A stretch of 10,638 bases of DNA from Thermodesulfatator sp. (GTDB lineage Bacteria > Desulfobacterota > Thermodesulfobacteria > Thermodesulfobacteriales > Thermodesulfobacteriaceae): contig QOAM01000027.1 in NCBI GenBank assembly GCA_003978075.1, positions 1 to 10,638 on the forward strand. Direction: 5' to 3'. Of this stretch, positions 1-7,594 are shown piece after piece (within the stretch, counting starts at the first letter, position 1; the number at the start of each line of letters is the position of its first letter). The notes under the pieces are model-generated. The model did not search any database. It had not been told where the DNA came from and worked only from the letters and a program-made list of their open reading frames with translations. A program made the position numbers and the translations under genes.

Positions 1-1571
1 TCTCGGCCAAACGGCGGCGCAAGAGTGGTTTCTTCTTTCCTCGGGTGGTCACCGGATCCCGCACCGGGGGAGGGGTGGAGACCCCCCTTTACCTGGCCCT
101 CCACGACAGCTTCGATCTCACCCTGGCCCCACTTTACACCGAAAGACGCGGCCTCCTTTTCTCCGCCGAAGGACGCTGGCGCGTGAGTCGGGACGCCAAA
201 GGGATCATCCGCTACCGCTACCTTCACGACCGCCTGGAAGACGACGACTACAACGGAGACGGTCTTCGGCGCGGCAACCAGACTCGCTACTGGATTACCG
301 CCCGGGTGGATCAGCCCCTCTCCGAACATACCACCCTTCATCTGGATCTGGACCTCCTCTCCGATCGGGATTTCTTAGAGGAATTCGAAGGGGGGCCTTT
401 CGGTTTTTCCCAGACCCATCGCCAGTATCTCCAGTGGTTCGGGCGCGGGCTGGAGGAGCGCAACCAGCGCTACCGGACCTCCCGCCTCTGGGTGGAGCAC
501 CTCCGGGAAAACACCTATCTCGAGCTGGCCGGGACCTACCGCGATGCGGTCCTCCCGGGTGAGCAGGCCGGAATGCTTTCCCCTCTGGGGGAACTTTATT
601 GGCGGGCCCTTTCCCGACCTATTTGGGGGCCCCTGCATTTCAACTTTTACGGGGACTCTACCTATTGGTACCGGGAGGAGGGCTCCCGGGGGTTGCGCAC
701 CGAACTTGCCCCGGAACTCTCTTTAGACCTGGCCCTGGGCCCCCTGGAGACCCGGCTCGCCTATCGCCTGCTTCACACCCGCTACGATGTGGACTGGGAC
801 AACGGGACTACCGAAGACCTCACCCGCACCCTCTACGAAATCCAAGGGGAAACCTCTCTGGAGCTTTACCGTATTTATGGCACCGGGAAGAAGCGTTTCC
901 GGCACAGCTTGCGCCCTTACCTGCGCTATTTCTACCGACCCCCCAAAAACCAAAAGGACCTTCCGGTTTGGGTGGCCGAGGATCGTCTGCCTCCAGCCCA
1001 CTGGCTGGAATACGGTCTTCTGCAGTTCGTGACCCTGCGGGAAGAACCCTCCCCAGGACACTTACGTTACCGGGATCTCCTGCGCTTCAAGCTCTATCAG
1101 CGCTACGACTTCCGCGAGGCCCATCGAGAAATCACTTCCGCCGAGGAAAAGAGACGACCCTTCTCCAACCTCATCAGCGAGTTGGAGCTCCACAGCCCTG
1201 GTGGGGGCCTTTTTCTGCGCTACGACCTTCAATACAACTTCTACGGCCTGGGCCTGGCCCAGCAGGAATTGACCCTATCCCTGGCGCGCTCTTCCGGAGA
1301 CCAGTTCAACCTAGGATATCAACGCGACCGACTGCGCAAGGTCAAACAGCTCAACCTCTCCGGCCGCTGGCACTTTCTGCGCCACTTCGTCCTCCACGGA
1401 TCTCTGTCGCGGAATCTCCTACGCGAAGAGACTTCCTCCGCTAGCCTGGGTCTCACCTACCAAGGTCCCTGCTACAGCTTGGACTTCACCTTGGGCATTA
1501 CCCCGGAGGAGACCCGTTTCACCTTCTGGATCAATCTCTTGGGGGTGGGAGGTTACGGGCATAGTTATTGA
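1..1571 (+). CDS. lptD: LPS-assembly protein LptD, C-terminal barrel region (5' end outside window)
   Basis: LptD is the outer-membrane beta-barrel that, with the lipoprotein LptE, inserts lipopolysaccharide into the outer leaflet. The reading frame is open from base 3 to the TGA at 1569-1571, so the gene begins upstream; the GTG at 45 is not a credible start. The first visible residues, a basic stretch followed by SGFFFPRV and a Gly-rich turn leading into a TPLYLAL strand, match the typical entry of the LptD C-terminal domain. The rest alternates aromatic and charged residues in beta-strand fashion (many Tyr/Arg pairs) and ends in an aromatic C-terminus (GYGHSY), as outer-membrane barrels usually do. 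The N-terminal LptA-like jellyroll and signal peptide are not visible. Only one Cys occurs in the visible part, in a GPCYSLDF segment at 1470-1472, where enterobacterial LptD has a Cys pair. nadE follows after 31 nt. The family call is firm; completeness cannot be judged. Confidence 0.9.
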   Translation, partial: SAKRRRKSGFFFPRVVTGSRTGGGVETPLYLALHDSFDLTLAPLYTERRGLLFSAEGRWRVSRDAKGIIRYRYLHDRLEDDDYNGDGLRRGNQTRYWITARVDQPLSEHTTLHLDLDLLSDRDFLEEFEGGPFGFSQTHRQYLQWFGRGLEERNQRYRTSRLWVEHLRENTYLELAGTYRDAVLPGEQAGMLSPLGELYWRALSRPIWGPLHFNFYGDSTYWYREEGSRGLRTELAPELSLDLALGPLETRLAYRLLHTRYDVDWDNGTTEDLTRTLYEIQGETSLELYRIYGTGKKRFRHSLRPYLRYFYRPPKNQKDLPVWVAEDRLPPAHWLEYGLLQFVTLREEPSPGHLRYRDLLRFKLYQRYDFREAHREITSAEEKRRPFSNLISELELHSPGGGLFLRYDLQYNFYGLGLAQQELTLSLARSSGDQFNLGYQRDRLRKVKQLNLSGRWHFLRHFVLHGSLSRNLLREETSSASLGLTYQGPCYSLDFTLGITPEETRFTFWINLLGVGGYGHSY

Positions 1572-1602
1572 CCCTCTCCGGTTCGCGTAATAGTTTTCGG
1601 AC

Positions 1603-3249
1603 ATGCGCATCGCACTGGCTCAGATCAATCCCACCATCGGGGACTTGACAGGTAACCTCGAGAAGATCTTGAGCTTCTGGGAGAAGGCCCGGGAGGTGGG
1701 GGCGGAGCTGGTGGTCTTTCCCGAGCTCTCCCTCTGCGGTTATCCCCCTCGGGATCTCCTTACCCGACGCGAATTCCTGCGGGCGGTCCAGCGTGCTCTG
1801 GAAAAGCTCGTGGCAAGCATCCGTCGCCCGGGGATAATCGTGGGTTATCCGGAGGAGAACCCCGGGCCCGGGCGGGCCCTCTTCAACGCGCTGGCGGTGA
1901 TCGAGGAAGGGCGCATTCTCTTCCGCTACCGCAAGCGGCTTCTTCCTTATTACGATGTCTTTGACGAGCCCCGCTATTTCGAACCCGGAACCGCGGCGGG
2001 AACCTTTACCTGGAGGGGAAAGAGATTGGCGGTCACCATCTGCGAAGACCTCTGGAACCACCCGGGCTATGTGCCCCGTCTTTATCCCGAAGATCCCCTG
2101 GCCGGCCTTTCCGGGGTCGAGGCCGTAATCAACCTGGCGGCCAGTCCCTTTCATCTGGGAAAGGGCCTCTTGCGCCGGGCCCTTATGGCCTACAACGCCG
2201 CCCGTCTGGGGGTGCCGGTTCTGGAGATCAATCAGGTGGGAGGACACGATCACCTGATCTTTGACGGACAAAGTCTGGCGGTCTCGCCGGAAGGGGAACT
2301 CTTAGCTCTGGCCCGTGACTTTGAAGAGGACCTGGTCTGGTGCGATCTGGAGACCGGAGAGGGGGTGGTGCATCCCGTGGCTGAACGGTACACCGAATCC
2401 CTGCTCAAGGCCCTAGTGCTCGGGGTGCGGGACTTCTTTCGGCGGGTGGGGGCTCAAGGGGCCCTGGTGGGTCTTTCCGGGGGTATAGATTCCTCAGTCA
2501 CCGCAGCCGTGGCTGTTCAGGCCTTAGGGGCCGAACGGGTTCTGGGGGTCTTGCTCCCCTCTCCTTACAATTCTCCGGAAAGCGAGGAGGACGCCCTGGC
2601 CCTGGCACACAATTTGGGCCTTCGGACCCTGAAGATCCCCATCGGTGGGGTGCTCTCCTCTATGAAGGAGACCCTTTCCCAAGCCCTGGGAGCCGAGATC
2701 GCGGGAGTGGTGGAGGAAAATCTCCAGGCCCGGATCCGGGGAAACCTCCTCATGGCCCTCTCCAACCACTTCCCCGGGTATCTGCTCCTCAACACCGGGA
2801 ACAAGAGCGAGATCGCCCTAGGCTATTGCACCCTTTACGGGGATACCTGCGGGGCCCTTTCCGTGCTGGGGGACCTGACCAAGGACCTGGTTTACGAACT
2901 GGCCCTAGAGATCAATCGCCAGAAGGCGGTGATTCCGGAGCGGGTTCTTCGCAAACCCCCCTCCGCCGAGCTGCGACCCGGGCAGCGGGACGAGGACGAC
3001 ATTCCTCCTTACTGGCTGGTGAACAATGTGGTGCGGGCCTATGTGGAGGAGGGGCTCAGCCCGGAGGAGATAGTGGCTCGCGGGTTTCCGGAAAGGGTGG
3101 TGCGGGAGGTCCTGGCCCGTCTGCGCCGCGCGGAGTTCAAACGCTGGCAGCTTCCGCCCACCCTGCGGGTCTCTCCCCGGGCCTTCGGTTATGGCTGGCG
3201 TTATCCCATAGCCCACCGTTTTCCCTTGGAGGCCCCGGATGGCTCCTGA
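1603..3249 (+). CDS. nadE: Glutamine-dependent NAD+ synthetase
   Basis: Cytosolic enzyme of the last step of NAD synthesis: deamido-NAD + ATP + glutamine gives NAD+ + AMP + PPi + glutamate. The 548-aa protein has two domains. Residues 1-265 form a nitrilase-type glutaminase with the expected triad Glu41 (in FPELSLCGY), Lys111 (YRKRLLPYY) and Cys147 (TICEDLW). Residues about 270-548 form the synthetase domain, with the PP-loop GLSGGIDSS at 290-298 and the NTGNKSE and GDTCG segments at 397-417. Presence of the glutaminase domain means glutamine, not free ammonia, is the likely nitrogen donor. The ATG start gives the canonical MRIALAQINPTIGD N-terminus, but the upstream sequence has no clear purine-rich ribosome binding site, so expression may lean on coupling to lptD 31 nt upstream. 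The 3' end overlaps cobO by 11 nt. Length is normal for the two-domain form. Confidence 0.97.
   Translation: MRIALAQINPTIGDLTGNLEKILSFWEKAREVGAELVVFPELSLCGYPPRDLLTRREFLRAVQRALEKLVASIRRPGIIVGYPEENPGPGRALFNALAVIEEGRILFRYRKRLLPYYDVFDEPRYFEPGTAAGTFTWRGKRLAVTICEDLWNHPGYVPRLYPEDPLAGLSGVEAVINLAASPFHLGKGLLRRALMAYNAARLGVPVLEINQVGGHDHLIFDGQSLAVSPEGELLALARDFEEDLVWCDLETGEGVVHPVAERYTESLLKALVLGVRDFFRRVGAQGALVGLSGGIDSSVTAAVAVQALGAERVLGVLLPSPYNSPESEEDALALAHNLGLRTLKIPIGGVLSSMKETLSQALGAEIAGVVEENLQARIRGNLLMALSNHFPGYLLLNTGNKSEIALGYCTLYGDTCGALSVLGDLTKDLVYELALEINRQKAVIPERVLRKPPSAELRPGQRDEDDIPPYWLVNNVVRAYVEEGLSPEEIVARGFPERVVREVLARLRRAEFKRWQLPPTLRVSPRAFGYGWRYPIAHRFPLEAPDGS
3228..3232 (+). promoter_or_regulatory. Ribosome binding site of cobO, inside the nadE 3' end
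   Basis: A GGAGG lies 6 nt before the ATG at 3239, within the last codons of nadE. It supports the 11-nt overlapping start for cobO over any later start. Confidence 0.7.
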
Positions 3250-3766
3250 TTTTCGCGGCCTGGTGCAGGTCTATACCGGGGAAGGCAAGGGCAAGACCAC
3301 CGCGGCCCTGGGTCTGGCCCTCCGGGCCCTAGGGGCGGGTCTGCGGGTGGCCTTTCTCCAGTTTTTGAAAAAGGGCGAGTTTAGCGAGATCCGGGCCTTA
3401 AGGCGCTTTGAGCCCCAGGTACTCCTCCGGCAGTTTCATTCCGGGGGGTTCGTGCGGGGTGAGCCCTCGGAGGAGGTGCGCCAGGCGGTGAGCCAGGGGT
3501 GGCAAGAAGCCCAGCGCCTGATCCTTTCCGGGGACTTTCAGGTGGTGGTCTTGGATGAAGCCCATGTGGCCCTTTCCCTGGGGCTCTTCTCCCTGGAGGA
3601 GGTGCTGGAGACCCTTTCCCGTCGTCCGGAAGGGGTGGAGGTGGTGCTCACCGGCCGCGGGGCCCCTCAACCCCTAATCGAGGCCGCGGATCTGGTCACG
3701 GAAATGCGGGCAGTAAAACACTACTACCAAAGAGGCATCTCCGCCCGGCGAGGGATTGAATACTAG
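3239..3766 (+). CDS. cobO: Corrinoid (cob(I)alamin) adenosyltransferase, CobO/BtuR family
   Basis: Transfers the adenosyl group of ATP to the cobalt of a reduced corrinoid, making coenzyme B12 or its precursors, in de novo synthesis or salvage. The 175-aa protein shows the whole family signature: P-loop GEGKGKTT at 14-21, VVVLDEA at 102-108 (Walker B-like), VVLTGRGAP at 135-143, ADLVTEM at 150-156 and the closing KHYYQRGISARRGIEY. Length is slightly short of the approximately 190-200 aa typical of CobO/BtuR because the N-terminal extension is short. The ATG overlaps the end of nadE by 11 nt in another frame, preceded by a good GGAGG, so the two are very probably co-translated. No other cobalamin gene is in the window, so whether it serves biosynthesis (CobO role) or scavenging (BtuR role) cannot be told from sequence. 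It is unrelated to PduO- and EutT-type enzymes. Confidence 0.95.
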   Translation: MAPDFRGLVQVYTGEGKGKTTAALGLALRALGAGLRVAFLQFLKKGEFSEIRALRRFEPQVLLRQFHSGGFVRGEPSEEVRQAVSQGWQEAQRLILSGDFQVVVLDEAHVALSLGLFSLEEVLETLSRRPEGVEVVLTGRGAPQPLIEAADLVTEMRAVKHYYQRGISARRGIEY

Positions 3767-3829
3767 AGACCATGGTACCGGGAAACCTCCTCCGTCTTCC
3801 GGGGCTTCACCTTTAGCCTCTCCTGCAAG

Positions 3830-3858
3830 TTCACAACCTACTTCAAGCCTCCTATAAT
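3830..3858 (+). promoter_or_regulatory. Putative sigma70-type promoter for leuA
   Basis: A perfect -10 hexamer TATAAT (3853-3858) stands exactly 17 bp downstream of TTCACA (3830-3835), a 5/6 match to the -35 consensus. It lies in an AT-richer part of the 135-nt gap between cobO and leuA, which otherwise shows no gene. Transcription would start near 3865, giving a leader of only about 37 nt, too short for a leucine attenuator or riboswitch. I did not see a convincing terminator for the nadE-cobO unit in the same gap, so read-through into leuA remains possible. This is pattern recognition only. Confidence 0.6.
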
Positions 3859-3888
3859 CTTTTTTAAAATTTCTGAATGGCAAAGGCT

Positions 3889-3897
3889 AGGGGAGGA
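3889..3897 (+). promoter_or_regulatory. Strong ribosome binding site of leuA
   Basis: AGGGGAGGA precedes the ATG at 3902, with 5 nt between its GGAGG core and the start codon. It is the strongest such site in the window, agrees with high expression of leuA and fixes its start. Confidence 0.8.
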
Positions 3898-3901
3898 CTT
3901 T

Positions 3902-5578
3902 ATGACCAAACGGGTTTATATCTTTGACACCACCTTGCGGGATGGAGAACAATCTCCCGGGGTTTCTCTTTCTATAGAAGAAAAGATCGAGATCGGAAAG
4001 GCCCTGGTGGAGCTGGGAGTGGACGTGATCGAGGCCGGCTTCCCGGTAGCCTCCCCCGGAGACTTTAAGGCCGTAGAGACCCTAGCGCGGGAGATCCGCG
4101 GGGTGGAGATCGCGGCCCTGGCCCGGGCCAACCCTAAGGATATCCAAACAGCCTGGGAGGCCCTTCGGCCAGCGGAAAATCCTCGCATCCACACCTTTAT
4201 CGCCACCTCGGACATCCACCTCCAGTACAAGCTGCGCAAGAGCCGGGAGGAGGTACTACACCTGGCGGAGGAGGCTGTGAAACTGGCTCGGAGGTTTACG
4301 CCCAATGTGGAATTCTCTGCAGAGGATGCCACCCGTAGCGAACGGGAATACCTAGCAGAGGTGGTCATCACCGTGGCTCAGGCCGGAGTCCGGGTTATCA
4401 ATATCCCGGACACCGTGGGTTATACCGTCCCTCAGGAGTATTACGAACTCATTTCTTTCCTGGTGGAAAAGCTACGGGAAGCCGGATTTGCCGAGGCCTT
4501 GGAGTCTGGGGATCTCCGCCTTTCGGTGCATTGTCATAACGATTTAGGACTGGCGGTGGCCAACAGTGTGTCCGCGCTTCTAGCCGGGGCCCGGCAGGTG
4601 GAGTGTACCATAAACGGGATCGGCGAACGGGCAGGAAACGCAGCCCTGGAAGAAATAGTCATGATCCTCCGCACCCGGGCGGACTACTTCCAGAAGGTCC
4701 TAGGCACGGCCCTGGAGACCAAGATCGACACCCGAAGGATCGTTCCCACCAGTCAGCTGGTCTCCCGCCTTACCGGCATGTTCGTCCAGCCCAACAAGGC
4801 CATCGTGGGGGCTAATGCCTTTGCCCACGAGTCCGGCATTCATCAGCACGGGGTCATCGCCCACCGCCTGACCTACGAAATCATGGAGCGGGAGGCTGTG
4901 GGCTGGAGTGGAAGCGCCATCGTGCTGGGAAAGCATTCCGGCCGCCACGCCGTGGATTACAAGCTGCGCTCCCTGGGCTGGAGGCTTTCCTCCAAGGCCC
5001 TTTCCCGAATCTTCGAGCGCTTCCGGACGGAGATTAAAGATGTCTTGCGCCGTATTCCCGATGAATACCTAGAGGGCATCCTCTACGACGAATACCTCTC
5101 CGAGAACTATCGCTATCGGGTGATCTCCGCTCAGGTCTCCAGCCTCTACGGGACCTCCCTCAGTCCCATCGCTCAGGTGGAGGTAGAAGATCAGAAGAGC
5201 GGAAAGAGGGTGGCTGTGGCTGTGGGGATGGGCTCGGTGGATGCGGCCTTTAAGGCCGTGGCCCGGGCCTTGGGTTACCGTTTCGGAGAGGAGGGTGAGG
5301 GGGAAAAGCTGCGCCTAGTGGACTTCCACATCGATGCTTTAGGCAAAGGGACCGAGGCTGAGGGGGTCTGTGGGGTTATCCTAGAGGACGCCTCCGGGAG
5401 GCGCACCGCAGGGCTGGGGCGCGATGGAGACATTGTAGCTGCAGGGATCAAGGCCTTACTTAACGCTCTGAACCGCTTGGAGGCCTCTCGGGAGGCCGGC
5501 GAGGCCCTGCGGGAGCGGCTGGCCCAAGAAGCGGAGACCGAAGGCGAGAAGACTACCCCTCAACCTATGTGCCGCTAA
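3902..5578 (+). CDS. leuA: 2-isopropylmalate synthase
   Basis: Condenses acetyl-CoA with 2-oxoisovalerate to 2-isopropylmalate, the committed step of leucine synthesis. The 558-aa protein has an HMG-CoA-lyase-like TIM barrel (about 4-275) opening with FDTTLRDGEQSPG; Arg13/Asp14, His210/His212 (VHCHND) and Asn246 (GERAGN) are the catalytic and metal-binding positions expected for the family. The linker region carries the GANAFAHESGIHQHG and LGKHSGRHA motifs (303-350). A C-terminal LeuA dimer/regulatory domain (about 403-526) suggests leucine feedback inhibition; its usual GPVDA turn reads GSVDA at 444-448. A Glu-rich tail of about 32 residues after the conserved ALNRL end makes it longer than the usual 510-530 aa. 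The gene stands alone behind its own promoter, with no leuB, leuC or leuD in view. Citramalate synthase is a close relative; overall motif order favours LeuA, but substrate preference is inferred, not shown. Confidence 0.93.
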   Translation: MTKRVYIFDTTLRDGEQSPGVSLSIEEKIEIGKALVELGVDVIEAGFPVASPGDFKAVETLAREIRGVEIAALARANPKDIQTAWEALRPAENPRIHTFIATSDIHLQYKLRKSREEVLHLAEEAVKLARRFTPNVEFSAEDATRSEREYLAEVVITVAQAGVRVINIPDTVGYTVPQEYYELISFLVEKLREAGFAEALESGDLRLSVHCHNDLGLAVANSVSALLAGARQVECTINGIGERAGNAALEEIVMILRTRADYFQKVLGTALETKIDTRRIVPTSQLVSRLTGMFVQPNKAIVGANAFAHESGIHQHGVIAHRLTYEIMEREAVGWSGSAIVLGKHSGRHAVDYKLRSLGWRLSSKALSRIFERFRTEIKDVLRRIPDEYLEGILYDEYLSENYRYRVISAQVSSLYGTSLSPIAQVEVEDQKSGKRVAVAVGMGSVDAAFKAVARALGYRFGEEGEGEKLRLVDFHIDALGKGTEAEGVCGVILEDASGRRTAGLGRDGDIVAAGIKALLNALNRLEASREAGEALRERLAQEAETEGEKTTPQPMCR

Positions 5579-5740
5579 AAACCCAAAAGATCTCTAAAAT
5601 AAGATGTCAAAAAAGTACTACGGCCCCCTTTATTTTCAGAAATTTCAGAGGGATAAGAAAGCCTCACTTCCTAAAAATATGCTCCGAGGGCGAGGTCTTC
5701 AACGCCAAAGGGCCTTTCCCAAAGGACTCGCTAGGGGGTA
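5579..5740. other. Convergent intergenic spacer between leuA and thpR
   Basis: This 162-nt stretch is AT-richer than the flanking genes and lies between two converging genes. I see no conserved reading frame. The only structures noted are a 5-bp hairpin CCTTT-CCC-AAAGG (5713-5725) and a CCCT...AGGG pairing around 5635-5652. Neither is followed by a run of T on the appropriate strand, so I do not call a rho-independent terminator. Both transcripts must end here or run into each other. Confidence 0.6.
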
Positions 5741-6298
5741 TTATTCGAGATCCACCCGGTAGAGGGAGGAGTAGATGGCCCCCTGGGGATGAAGCACGCT
5801 GCGGTAAAAGGTCAGGGTTTTTACCTGGAACCTCCCGGTAGGCACCTCTAGCTCTTCCGCACACCTCTGAAGCTCTCGGGCCCTACGGCCTTCCTTTATG
5901 CGGCCAAGGGTGAGGTGGGGGTGAAAGCCCTTTTTCTCGCGTGGGAATCCCAGAGCTTCAAAGGCCCTTTCGAGATCCCTTTGTAGGGCCAGAAGGGGCT
6001 CGAGGCCCCCGGAAAGGCCCACCCAGATGACCCGGGGTGGGCCCTTTTCCGGGAAAAAGCCCAGCCCGGAAAGGACAAGCTCAAAGGGGGAATATCCCCG
6101 GCTTACCTCCTTTGCGGCCCGCACTAAAGAAGGGAGGTTTTTTTCCGGCATATTTCCGAAGAACTTAAGGGTCAGGTGAAAGCCCTCCGGACGCACCCAG
6201 CGCACTCCGGCTCCGGCAGGGCGGAGCCTTTGCTGCAACTCCGCCAGGATCTCCTTGATCTCCTGGGGGAGCTCCACCGCCAAAAAACAGCGGATCAC
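5741..6298 (-). CDS. thpR: RNA 2',3'-cyclic phosphodiesterase (LigT/ThpR family)
   Basis: A 2H-phosphoesterase that opens 2',3'-cyclic phosphate ends of RNA; bacterial members were first described as 2'-5' RNA ligases of tRNA halves. The 185-aa protein is family-length and carries both signature H-x-T-x motifs, HLTL at 41-44 and HLTL at 128-131, plus the characteristic opening (IRCFLAVELP), the WVRPEGFHLTLKFFG segment and the late LTFYRS strand. It starts with GTG, which overlaps the TGA of cinA as GTGA; a GGGAGG 5 nt upstream supports this start. cinA-thpR adjacency is a common bacterial arrangement, often with recA nearby, but recA is not in this window. It is the last gene of the minus-strand unit. 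The physiological substrate is not established for most bacteria. Confidence 0.95.
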   Translation of the reverse strand: MIRCFLAVELPQEIKEILAELQQRLRPAGAGVRWVRPEGFHLTLKFFGNMPEKNLPSLVRAAKEVSRGYSPFELVLSGLGFFPEKGPPRVIWVGLSGGLEPLLALQRDLERAFEALGFPREKKGFHPHLTLGRIKEGRRARELQRCAEELEVPTGRFQVKTLTFYRSVLHPQGAIYSSLYRVDLE

Positions 6299-7566
6299 GG
6301 GGTCCTCCCAAAGCGGTATCGGGGAAAGAGATTCCCGGTAAGGAGATAGCGCCGCAACCAGTCTAGGAGGGTGTAAGCAGCCAGGGTCTGGATCTCATGC
6401 CGGGTCCCGGAAAAGAGAAAACTTCGGGCCACGGTCTCCTCCGGGGTGGAAAGCCCCATCCAGACTGTCCCCACCGGTTTTTCCGGGCTTCCCCCTCCAG
6501 GCCCGGCGATCCCCGTAACGGAAAGCCCGTAGGTGGCCTTGAAGCGCCGGCGGACCCCGTGGGCCATGGTGCAGGCCACCTCCCGGGATACGGCCCCGAA
6601 GATTCTCAAAAAGCGGTGCGGGACCCCCAGGACTTCTTCCTTGATCTCATTGGCGTAAGTGACCGCCCCGCCCAGGAAATAGTCGGAGGAGCCAGGGATG
6701 CGGGTTACCAGCGAGGAGGCCAGCCCCCCGGTGCAGGATTCCGCCAGGGCCAGGGTGGCTCCTTGCTCCCGCAGAATCTTTCCCAAGGCCGCAGGCAGCT
6801 CCTCATCGTCCTCCCCGAAGAGGTGTTCCGGGAAGCGCCTCCTGAGGAGTTCCGCCACCGCTTGGACCCTTTCCCGGGCCTCCTCTTCCGTGCGGGCCCG
6901 GGCGGTGAGAACCACCTGGACCTCGGGAAAGACCGGGTAAAACCCTACCTCCACCCCGGAAAAACCACCTTCCCTCACGGCCTGGTTGATCTCCGCCTCC
7001 CGGAGGTCGAAAAACCTCAAGGTGCGTGTGAAGACCTCTTCTTCCGGAGGCCAGGTCTCGAGGAGGATGGGCAGGACGCGATCCACCAGGAGGCGCTGGA
7101 ACTGCTCGGGGATGCCGGGCAGAAAGAAGAGGAGCTTTCCCTGATAGCGCAGGAAATATCCGGCCACGGAGAGGTCCCGCGAGAGGGGCTCTGCCCCCTG
7201 CGGAAGATAGGCCATTTTGTGCCGTAGAGGGTTTTCCGGGAGTCCCTGAAGTCTTTCGTTTTCCCGAATGCGGGAGAGGATGCCTTGGTGAAGATGGAGA
7301 GGAAGATCTAAGGCCCGAGCCGCGGCCTCGGTGGTGAGGTCGTCTTCGGTGGGACCCAGCCCCCCGCTTATCAGAAGGAAATCCGTTCGGGTCAAAAGCC
7401 GCCGGAGATGAGAGACAATGGCCTCCTCATCATCCCCCACATTTACCATCTCCACCACGCGGTAACCGTAAGAGGAAAGGAGCCGGGCGGCCTCGTAGCT
7501 GGTGGTGTTGAGGACCCGTCCGGCCAGAAGCTCGTCTCCTACCGCAAGAAGGGCCCCTTGAGCCAT
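6295..7566 (-). CDS. cinA: CinA: MoaB-like domain fused to nicotinamide-nucleotide amidase (PncC)
   Basis: The 423-aa protein has the standard two-part CinA layout. Residues about 4-170 are a MoaB/Mog-like domain (COG1058) with SGGLGPTEDDLT at 68-79, linked in family members to ADP-ribose pyrophosphatase activity. Residues about 258-410 are the PncC domain, which deamidates nicotinamide mononucleotide to nicotinate mononucleotide for NAD recycling. Its key segments are intact: AESCTGG at 275-281 (catalytic Ser277), VTYANEIK at 302-309 with the conserved Tyr and Lys, and TGIAGPGGG at 351-359. The ATG start is preceded by GAGG (7574-7577 on this strand) at 7 nt. It follows the channel gene by 28 nt and overlaps thpR by 4 nt. 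The competence-inducible name is historical (Streptococcus) and need not apply here. A short basic tail of about 12 residues follows the PncC domain. Confidence 0.96.
   Translation of the reverse strand: MAQGALLAVGDELLAGRVLNTTSYEAARLLSSYGYRVVEMVNVGDDEEAIVSHLRRLLTRTDFLLISGGLGPTEDDLTTEAAARALDLPLHLHQGILSRIRENERLQGLPENPLRHKMAYLPQGAEPLSRDLSVAGYFLRYQGKLLFFLPGIPEQFQRLLVDRVLPILLETWPPEEEVFTRTLRFFDLREAEINQAVREGGFSGVEVGFYPVFPEVQVVLTARARTEEEARERVQAVAELLRRRFPEHLFGEDDEELPAALGKILREQGATLALAESCTGGLASSLVTRIPGSSDYFLGGAVTYANEIKEEVLGVPHRFLRIFGAVSREVACTMAHGVRRRFKATYGLSVTGIAGPGGGSPEKPVGTVWMGLSTPEETVARSFLFSGTRHEIQTLAAYTLLDWLRRYLLTGNLFPRYRFGRTP
6304..6309 (-). promoter_or_regulatory. Ribosome binding site of thpR, inside the cinA 3' end
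   Basis: On the minus strand GGGAGG stands 5 nt before the GTG at 6298. It decides for the GTG start, for which no ATG alternative fits. Confidence 0.75.
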
Positions 7567-7594
7567 CTTCTAACCTCGGCTTCCTCAGCTCATT

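Noticed and set aside
599..1444. Long open frame of 281 codons on the plus strand within lptD.
   Set aside because: Pro/Gly/Arg-rich low-complexity translation in a shifted frame of a clear LptD gene; a GC-rich shadow frame.
1531..2271. Open frame of 246 codons on the minus strand, antisense to the lptD end and nadE.
   Set aside because: No family resemblance; overlaps the well-supported glutaminase domain of nadE.
3764..3830. T-box-like string (TGGTACCG at 3773-3780, followed by GGAAACCTCCTCCGTCT) upstream of leuA, a gene under T-box control in some bacteria.
   Set aside because: The space where Stem I and the specifier loop should lie is cobO coding sequence, flanking bases do not form the AGGG/CCCT antiterminator helix, and the good promoter at 3830-3858 lies downstream of it. 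Chance resemblance is more likely, though a covariance-model search (Rfam T-box) would settle it.
5569..5841. Possible small gene of 90 codons crossing the leuA-thpR spacer.
   Set aside because: It overlaps both real genes, its translation shows no recognisable features, and I see no ribosome binding site for it.
6397..7227. Open frame of 276 codons on the plus strand, antisense to cinA.
   Set aside because: Composition typical of an antisense shadow and no recognisable domain; cinA on the other strand has intact motifs throughout.
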